DNA from: Gammaproteobacteria bacterium
GTDB lineage: Bacteria > Pseudomonadota > Gammaproteobacteria > Granulosicoccales > Granulosicoccaceae
Length of the DNA: 11,117 nt
Reading direction: 5' to 3'
NCBI GenBank assembly: GCA_020444765.1
Contig: JAGRHW010000090.1
Location: forward strand, 1-11,117
The stretch's first letter is position 1. Every line of letters starts with the position of its first letter. Shown here in pieces: positions 6,356-11,117 of this stretch. A program made the translations under genes and the position numbers. Under the pieces are notes generated by a model that had not been told where the DNA came from, searched no databases, and saw nothing but the letters and a program-made list of their open reading frames with translations.

Positions 6356-7354
6356 ATGTTCGGCAGGCCTGACGCCCAGACCGCGCCCAACCCGGGCGCC
6401 CGAATCAGCCAGCGGTTTCTGCGCCGCAGCGCACTGGATCGGACCCCGCTCGCCATTACCCACGAACGTATTTACATCCTGCCGAGCAAACGCGGCTGGG
6501 TTTTTATTTTCTCCCTGCTGATCATGTTGATCGCCTCGATGAATTACGCGATCAATCTCGGTTTCGCCCTGTGTTTTCTATTGACAGGCATGCTCGCTTC
6601 CTCGCTGCTGGCGACTTACCGCAATCTCGCCGGACTGACCCTTGAACAGATCAGCACAACACCGGTGCATGCAGGCGCAAAACTGGCGTTCCGGCTGAGC
6701 TTCCGCAATCCGCATAACCGCGAACGCCCCGGTATCAAAGTCAGCACCGACAGCGGACACTCGGACAATATCAACCTGCCTCCTGAAGACCGCACCATCG
6801 CCGCGCTCGACATCCCGACCCAGCAACGCGGCTGGCAGGCCCTCGGTCGGATCACCCTGTCGACGGACTATCCGCTCGGACTCTGGTATAGCTGGAGTTA
6901 TCTGCACACACCCTGCCGGGGCCTGGTTTATCCCGCCCCCGAAGCGGACGCGCCGCCTTTGCCCGGTGGTCATCTGGGCGATAGCGGCGACAACGAGCGC
7001 TCGCGTCGCCGCGGCGATGAGGAATACGCCGGTCTGAGAAAATACCAGCCGGGAGACCCGATCGCACATATCGCCTGGAAAGCCGCCGCGCGTGATCAGG
7101 GCTGGTACAGCAAGGAATTCGAGCAGGAACCGACCAGTCTGAAACGGCATTTCGCGCTGGACGACACCCGCGAACTGGCAACGCTCGACGCACGTTTGTC
7201 GCGCCTGACAGCCTGGGTGTTGCGCGCCGAACACGATGGCACGGCGTACTCCCTGTCGCTGCCGACGTACCGGTCGCCATCATCGCTCGGCCCCACACAC
7301 CGCGACACGCTGCTTGAACAGCTGGCGCTATTCGGACTCGCCGATGAACACTAG
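6356..7354 (+). CDS. DUF58 membrane protein
   Basis: This 332-residue product is partner to the MoxR ATPase. Two closely spaced hydrophobic segments (about 47-63 and 65-87) anchor it in the inner membrane; the rest is mostly cytoplasmic or peripheral. The DUF58 hallmark is clear at 224-241: YAGLRKYQPGD followed by PIAHIAWKAAA, with GWYSKEFE just after. DUF58 proteins carry a degenerate von Willebrand factor A-like fold and occur with MoxR and transglutaminase genes; their biochemical role is not settled. The ATG at 6356 follows the MoxR stop by 8 nt, without a strong ribosome binding site, so it is probably translationally coupled. Its last codons overlap the start of the next gene by 11 nt. 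Confidence 0.9.
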   Translation: MFGRPDAQTAPNPGARISQRFLRRSALDRTPLAITHERIYILPSKRGWVFIFSLLIMLIASMNYAINLGFALCFLLTGMLASSLLATYRNLAGLTLEQISTTPVHAGAKLAFRLSFRNPHNRERPGIKVSTDSGHSDNINLPPEDRTIAALDIPTQQRGWQALGRITLSTDYPLGLWYSWSYLHTPCRGLVYPAPEADAPPLPGGHLGDSGDNERSRRRGDEEYAGLRKYQPGDPIAHIAWKAAARDQGWYSKEFEQEPTSLKRHFALDDTRELATLDARLSRLTAWVLRAEHDGTAYSLSLPTYRSPSSLGPTHRDTLLEQLALFGLADEH

Positions 7355-9341
7355 CGGCACATTGATCAGCCGCAACGGCATTTTCTGGCTGGCCTGCATG
7401 CTGGTGCTGACGCAGTTGCCGCACGTTTTGCATTTGCCGGTCTGGGTCAGTATCGCAGGCATCGGCCTGATCGTTGGCAAAGCGAGCTACACCCGGGAAT
7501 TCTCGCGCTATTTTCCGTCATGGTTTCTGGTCGTGCTGGCCCTGGCCGCAGCTTTTGGCGTTCGCCTGCATTTTGGTTATTTTCTCGGCCGCGATCCCTG
7601 TGTTGCATTTTTGTTTCTACTGGTAGCGCTCAAGTTTGCCGAAACCCGTCAGCGACGTGACGTCACGCTGCTGATCTGCCTGTCCGGTTTTTTGCTGTTT
7701 ACCCAGTATTTTTATTCCCAGACATTACTGGCCGCACTGGTTTCCCTGCCGGCGGTTTTCGCCATGGGTGGCTGTCTTTTCGTCTTGCGCGACTACAGCC
7801 ATAATCCCGGCGTCAAACCGGTGCTCAAACTGATCGGCAAACTGCTCCTGCAAGGCGTGCCGATCGCCGCGGCCCTGTTCGTCCTGTTTCCGCGGCTCTC
7901 CAGCCCCTTGTGGAGCCTGCCGCAGGACGCGCGCAGCAGCAGCGGCCTGTCCAACAGCATGGCGCCCGGCAGCATCAGCGAATTGTCGCTGTCGGACGCA
8001 GTGGCTTTCCGGGTCGAATTCGACGACGAGGTACCGGCCAAACAGGACCTCTACTGGCGTGGTCCGGTCTTCAGTGTGTTCAACGGTCGTGAATGGTTTC
8101 CCGCGCCACAAACCGACACCATCGAGCCGGTCGTGATGGACAAGCCGCTGACAAGCTACACCGTAACACTTGAACCTCACCACAACCGCTGGCTGTTCGC
8201 ACTCGATATGGCCGCCAGTCTGCCGATCGATACGGCACATGCCGAAGCGCTCGCGGAACCGATTGCCAGACTCGACAACGAAGGCCGGTTGATCGCCAAC
8301 AAACCGGTCGACAGCGCCATTCGTTATCGGCAATCCTCCTATATCAGCAACAGCTTTGCGGAGTTCGGTCCCGGCCTGATGTTCAATTCCAAAACCGCGG
8401 GTGGCAACCTGCAGAGCCAGCGTTTCGCCCAGCAATTGCGCAGCCGCTACCATGACGACAACGCGCTGATTCAGGCTGTCTTGCAGTGGTTCAATAGCCA
8501 GCCTTTTTATTACACCCTGACACCGTCCCTGCTCGGTAACGATCCGGTCGACGAGTTTCTGTTCAAGACCCGCGAGGGTTTTTGCGAACACTACGCCAGC
8601 GCTTTTGCTTATCTGTTGCGCGCCGCCGCCATTCCGGCCCGCGTGGTGACCGGCTACCAGGGCGGTGAAATGAACGAGGATTATCTGATCGTTCGCCAGT
8701 CCGATGCGCACGCCTGGACAGAAGCCTGGGTCGACGGTGCCTGGCGACGTTACGACCCGACCGCCGCGGTCGCGCCCTCGCGGGTTTTGAACGGCATGGC
8801 GTCGGCGCTCGGCGATAATGAGCCGGTGCCTTTCTTCGCCCGTACCGATAAAGGCTGGTTGAAAAAAATACGCCTCGGCTGGGACGCGCTGAATCACCGC
8901 TGGCGCAAGCATGTGGTCGATTTCAGTCTCGACCGACAGCTGGAGTTTTTCCGGAAAATCGGCATGCCCCAACCCCAGCCCTGGCAGATCATGACAGCCA
9001 TGCTGCTGGTCGGCGCGATCTGGGCTCTGATGATTCTGAAGCTGCATCTGCGTTTTGGCTCCAGCCTGAGCGACGCGGAACGCCTGTGGTGCCGGTTTCT
9101 GGAAAAAATACAAGCTGCCGGTCTGCCGCAGGACAATACCCTCGGCCCGCTGACCATTTGCGAAAAGGCCAGCAAACGATGGCCGCAACAGGCGGAGCAG
9201 TTCCGCGAAGTGACCGATTTGTTTATCCGGCTGCATTTTTCCCCTGCCGGAGACGATCAGGAACAACGCAAAATGCTGTTGTCCAGACTCAGGCATTCAC
9301 TGCGCCACATCCCACCGTTGCGTCAACTCAGAGCCAGCTGA
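7344..9341 (+). CDS. tgpA: TgpA-like membrane transglutaminase (DUF3488-transglutaminase-DUF4129)
   Basis: This 665-residue protein has the architecture of Pseudomonas TgpA. An N-terminal DUF3488 region has about five or six membrane segments (roughly residues 11-185), followed by the signature LFPRLSSPLWSLP and GSISELSLSDAVAFRVEF. A periplasmic transglutaminase-like domain carries the triad C414 (EGFCEHYAS), H456 (DAHAWTEAW) and D471 (YDPT), all intact. A last membrane helix lies at about 549-567, and a cytoplasmic C-terminal tail resembles DUF4129. TgpA is essential in Pseudomonas aeruginosa, but its substrate is uncertain; such enzymes could cross-link or hydrolyse envelope proteins. The ATG at 7344 overlaps the DUF58 stop (ATGAACACTAG), a typical coupled start. 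An in-frame start at 7236 would lie deep in DUF58 and add Arg-rich residues with no family match. Confidence 0.93.
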   Translation: MNTSGTLISRNGIFWLACMLVLTQLPHVLHLPVWVSIAGIGLIVGKASYTREFSRYFPSWFLVVLALAAAFGVRLHFGYFLGRDPCVAFLFLLVALKFAETRQRRDVTLLICLSGFLLFTQYFYSQTLLAALVSLPAVFAMGGCLFVLRDYSHNPGVKPVLKLIGKLLLQGVPIAAALFVLFPRLSSPLWSLPQDARSSSGLSNSMAPGSISELSLSDAVAFRVEFDDEVPAKQDLYWRGPVFSVFNGREWFPAPQTDTIEPVVMDKPLTSYTVTLEPHHNRWLFALDMAASLPIDTAHAEALAEPIARLDNEGRLIANKPVDSAIRYRQSSYISNSFAEFGPGLMFNSKTAGGNLQSQRFAQQLRSRYHDDNALIQAVLQWFNSQPFYYTLTPSLLGNDPVDEFLFKTREGFCEHYASAFAYLLRAAAIPARVVTGYQGGEMNEDYLIVRQSDAHAWTEAWVDGAWRRYDPTAAVAPSRVLNGMASALGDNEPVPFFARTDKGWLKKIRLGWDALNHRWRKHVVDFSLDRQLEFFRKIGMPQPQPWQIMTAMLLVGAIWALMILKLHLRFGSSLSDAERLWCRFLEKIQAAGLPQDNTLGPLTICEKASKRWPQQAEQFREVTDLFIRLHFSPAGDDQEQRKMLLSRLRHSLRHIPPLRQLRAS

Positions 9342-9405
9342 CTCAGGTTACCGGCAAGCGATCGGCGTTGAGGAAAGTCAATGCCGGAGTAATCCGCGCA
9401 AGGCA

Positions 9406-9414
9406 TGATAAAAT
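9406..9414 (+). promoter_or_regulatory. Extended -10 element upstream of the phosphotransferase-like gene
   Basis: TG-A-TAAAAT lies 32 nt upstream of the ATG at 9447, in the 105-nt gap after the transglutaminase gene. No good -35 box is present, as expected for an extended -10 promoter. It suggests that the next gene was expressed separately from the MoxR operon. Confidence 0.35.
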
Positions 9415-9446
9415 CCTGTTTCCGATAAACGACGACCGGGTCGGAC

Positions 9447-10313
9447 ATGCCGCAAAGTGACTACGAAAAATCCCGCGCGCTGATCGATGCGCTTTGTGCC
9501 GCCGGCGGTTTCGGACCGCCGGACTCACTGGAACGCATCGAAACACATATTTCCTGGGTGATTCTCGGCGGAAACTTCGCCTGGAAAATAAAAAAACCCG
9601 TGGATTTCGGTTTTCTGGATTTTTCCACGCTGGAAAAGCGTCACCACTTTTGCCAGGAGGAGCTGCGCCTCAACCAGCGCTTTGCTGAAAACCTTTATCT
9701 CCGTGTCGACACGATCAATCCCGGCCCGCAATTGAATGGCGACGGTCCAGCACTGGAATACGCGGTAAAAATGCGTCGCTTCGACAACCGCGGCCGACTG
9801 GATCATGTGCTGGCCGGCGGGCATTTTTCCGCAACGCTGGTCGAGCAACTGGCCAAAGCCGTCGCCGATTTTCACCAGTCAACGGCGGTCGCCGATACAA
9901 GCCTGGACTTTGCCACGCCGCGTGACATCAGTCACTGGTTCGAGGAAAATTTCGAACACATCAAGCCGCTGCTGTCATCGCCCGGGCAACTCGGGCAAAT
10001 CAAAAAAATACAGGCCTGGGGAAAAGAACAGCTACGCGCACTGACGCCGCTGATGGACTCACGCCGCCAAAGCGGTTTTGTTCGCGAATGTCACGGCGAC
10101 CTGCACCTTGGCAATATCGTTCTGATCGACGATACGGTGACGCTGTTCGACTGTATCGAATTCAACCCGCAATTGCGCTGGATCGATGTGATCAGCGAAA
10201 TCGCTTTTCTGGTGATGGACCTTTTGCATCGGGGCGAGGACGCGTTCGCGTTTTTGTTTCTCAACCGCTATCTGCAAAGAACGGGCGATTATGACGGGCT
10301 TGCATTACTCTAA
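9447..10313 (+). CDS. Aminoglycoside phosphotransferase-like domain, N-terminal half of split gene
   Basis: This 288-residue open frame holds a complete protein-kinase-like (APH/choline-kinase fold) domain. An N-lobe lysine motif is seen at WKIKKPVDFGFLDFS (46-60). The catalytic loop is CHGDLHLGN (215-223), with D218 as the expected base and N223 as metal ligand, and D235 of FDCIEF is the second metal-binding aspartate. The stretch ending in FLFLNRYLQRTGDYDGLALL stops abruptly at TAA, where the family continues into YYLVYRALVRAKV. Despite the name, these proteins are not known resistance enzymes, and their substrate is unknown. The ATG at 9447 fits the family N terminus; the ribosome binding site (GGTCGGAC) is weak. 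The kinase half could still fold and act alone. Confidence 0.85.
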   Translation: MPQSDYEKSRALIDALCAAGGFGPPDSLERIETHISWVILGGNFAWKIKKPVDFGFLDFSTLEKRHHFCQEELRLNQRFAENLYLRVDTINPGPQLNGDGPALEYAVKMRRFDNRGRLDHVLAGGHFSATLVEQLAKAVADFHQSTAVADTSLDFATPRDISHWFEENFEHIKPLLSSPGQLGQIKKIQAWGKEQLRALTPLMDSRRQSGFVRECHGDLHLGNIVLIDDTVTLFDCIEFNPQLRWIDVISEIAFLVMDLLHRGEDAFAFLFLNRYLQRTGDYDGLALL

Positions 10314-10377
10314 TATTATCTGGTTTACCGCGCGCTGGTACGCGCCAAGGTCGCCATTTTACGGCTGAATCAATGCG

Positions 10378-11022
10378 ATGACTCACAAAAGCCCGCGATC
10401 CTTGACGAGTACCAAGCAGTACGCCGATCTGGCCGACCGCTTTACCCGGCCGTTCAAACCGGCGCTGTTCATCACCCACGGGCTTTCCGGTTCCGGTAAA
10501 TCCACTTATGCCGGCACACTCGCCAGGCACTTCGGTCTGCTGCATGTCCGCTCCGATATCGAACGCAAGCGTCTGGCCGGACTCGCGGAAAACGACCGCA
10601 GCGGCTCGGGCCTTGGCAAGGGCATCTACAACCCCCGGGCCAGCGAAAAAACCTATGAAGAACTCGCCCGGATCGCACAAAACGTTCTGTCTGCCGGCTT
10701 TTCAGTCATTATCGATGCAACGTTTTTGAAAAAAAATCAACGTGAGCCGTTCCGGACCATTGCCGGTGAAAACGCCGCGGATTTTTTTATTCTGGCTCTC
10801 GACGCACCGCACGAGGTGCTGGCGCAGCGGATTCAGAACAGGGCGATGGCCGGCAATGATGCCTCGGAGGCGGACCTTGATGTTCTGAACCGGCAGGTTC
10901 AAGGTGCTGAAGCACTGACGCCGGAGGAGTTGCCGGCCCGAATCAGCATAGACACCCAGCAAACAGAAGCGAACGCGGAAGACTTTTTCCGCTTGTTTGC
11001 CGGCCGCCTGGAAAAATTCTGA
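10378..11022 (+). CDS. P-loop ATPase/kinase domain, C-terminal half of split gene
   Basis: This open frame of 214 residues encodes a small-molecule-kinase-like P-loop domain. Walker A is GLSGSGKS (35-42), followed by LARHFGLLHVRSDIERKRLAGL. A Walker B-like VIIDATF is at 110-116, then KKNQREPF and the DASEADLDVLNRQ segment near the end, all typical of the C-terminal domain of the bifunctional family. Homology starts only at about residue 15 (YADLADRF); the first 14 residues of this frame read linker DNA out of its ancestral frame. The ATG at 10378 has no recognisable ribosome binding site, so independent translation is doubtful. The domain itself shows no further damage, in line with a recent break. 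Confidence 0.75.
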   Translation: MTHKSPRSLTSTKQYADLADRFTRPFKPALFITHGLSGSGKSTYAGTLARHFGLLHVRSDIERKRLAGLAENDRSGSGLGKGIYNPRASEKTYEELARIAQNVLSAGFSVIIDATFLKKNQREPFRTIAGENAADFFILALDAPHEVLAQRIQNRAMAGNDASEADLDVLNRQVQGAEALTPEELPARISIDTQQTEANAEDFFRLFAGRLEKF

Positions 11023-11054
11023 GCGCCGCCGGAACGGAAATACAAAAATATCCG

Positions 11055-11117
11055 TTAGACGTTCGCTTTCAGTTCATAAGAAGTAAACTTGCGCACATTG
11101 ATTACGCCGGTATCGAA
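11055..11117 (-). CDS. Possible C-terminal end of a convergent gene, partial
   Basis: On the minus strand a frame is open from the window edge to a TAA at 11055-11057. It encodes 20 residues ending in NVRKFTSYELKANV, composition typical of a real protein end. I do not recognise the family. An open frame this short at an edge is easily random, so the call rests on composition and on the convergent position after the split gene. Confidence 0.35.
   Translation of the reverse strand, partial: FDTGVINVRKFTSYELKANV

Larger units (their letters stand above)
9447..11022 (+). pseudogene. Split bifunctional phosphotransferase-like / P-loop ATPase gene (two lesions)
   Basis: Together the two following open frames make up one gene of the bifunctional aminoglycoside-phosphotransferase-like / ATP-binding family, which normally forms a single chain of about 520 residues. 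The intact length here would be about 524 codons. An in-frame TAA at 10311-10313 interrupts the kinase-side frame. Reading through it, the same frame continues with family-like sequence (YYLVYRALVRAKVAILRLNQ and, further on, ILDEYQ) until about 10416-10419, where one extra base moves the homology to the next frame (YADLADRFTRP). Both lesions lie in the linker between the domains, and both domains otherwise look intact. It is either a recent pseudogene, a gene fission, or an assembly error; two independent lesions make a single sequencing error unlikely. Confidence 0.75.

Noticed and set aside
7236..7343. Earlier start for the transglutaminase gene
   Set aside because: It would overlap DUF58 by over 100 bases and adds Arg/His-rich residues. 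The ATG overlapping the DUF58 stop is the usual coupled start.
7725..9296. A 523-codon open frame on the minus strand
   Set aside because: It lies wholly antisense to the TgpA-like gene, whose family motifs and triad are clear. Long antisense frames are common opposite GC-rich genes, and its product shows no recognisable domain.
11033..11054. Possible bidirectional terminator after the split gene (ACGG ... CCGT with A/T-rich centre)
   Set aside because: The stem is only four pairs before a bulge and no U tract follows on either strand, so I do not list it as a feature.
1..11117. Search for defence, toxin-antitoxin, mobile or phage systems
   Set aside because: Nothing resembling a transposase, integrase, nuclease, toxin pair, CRISPR array or phage gene is present. 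The APH-like domain is a conserved chromosomal family and not evidence for a resistance cassette.

Overview
The window looks like an ordinary chromosomal segment of a gammaproteobacterium. The grounds are the MoxR / DUF58 / DUF3488-transglutaminase operon, the divergent pair of a GcvA-like LysR regulator and a DUF1127 protein, and the family resemblance of the proteins. I see no insertion sequence, phage gene, CRISPR array, tRNA or rRNA, and the species cannot be named from what is here.

Region 1 (1-2100), minus strand. The window opens inside an elongation factor G gene: the N-terminal 395 codons are present and the 3' end lies beyond base 1. It stands away from the usual rpsL-rpsG-fusA-tuf cluster and has several non-canonical residues, so it is probably a second EF-G paralogue. 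Upstream on the same strand is a 138-residue protein I do not recognise, with an extremely acidic tail. Its stop codon is followed by a hairpin. Its start is preceded by a good sigma70-type promoter whose -10 box is overlapped by an 18-bp near-palindrome, and an A/T-tract-rich block lies behind the promoter.

Region 2 (2043-3826). After a stretch with no credible gene comes a LysR/GcvA-type regulator (minus) with a likely terminator. It is transcribed away from a small DUF1127 protein (plus). A GTTTAG-N5-CTAAAC inverted repeat just downstream of the regulator's likely promoter is a candidate autoregulatory operator.

Region 3 (3850-5381). A class Ic aspartate aminotransferase (minus) converges on the DUF1127 gene, with an 11-bp-stem hairpin between them. 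A divergent promoter region separates it from the next operon.

Region 4 (5382-9341), plus strand. A tight operon encodes a MoxR AAA+ ATPase, a DUF58 membrane protein and a TgpA-like membrane transglutaminase with an intact Cys-His-Asp triad. The spacing is 8 nt and then an 11-nt overlap. This is a chaperone-like ATPase with two membrane partners, probably acting at the cell envelope.

Region 5 (9342-11117). A gene of the bifunctional aminoglycoside-phosphotransferase-like / P-loop ATPase family is broken in two by an in-frame TAA and a separate 1-base frame change, both in the linker between the domains. The window ends with what may be the last 20 codons of a convergent minus-strand gene.

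I did not find a convincing new multi-gene system. The points most worth following are the acidic protein with its operator-like promoter, the stand-alone EF-G, and the split kinase/ATPase gene.
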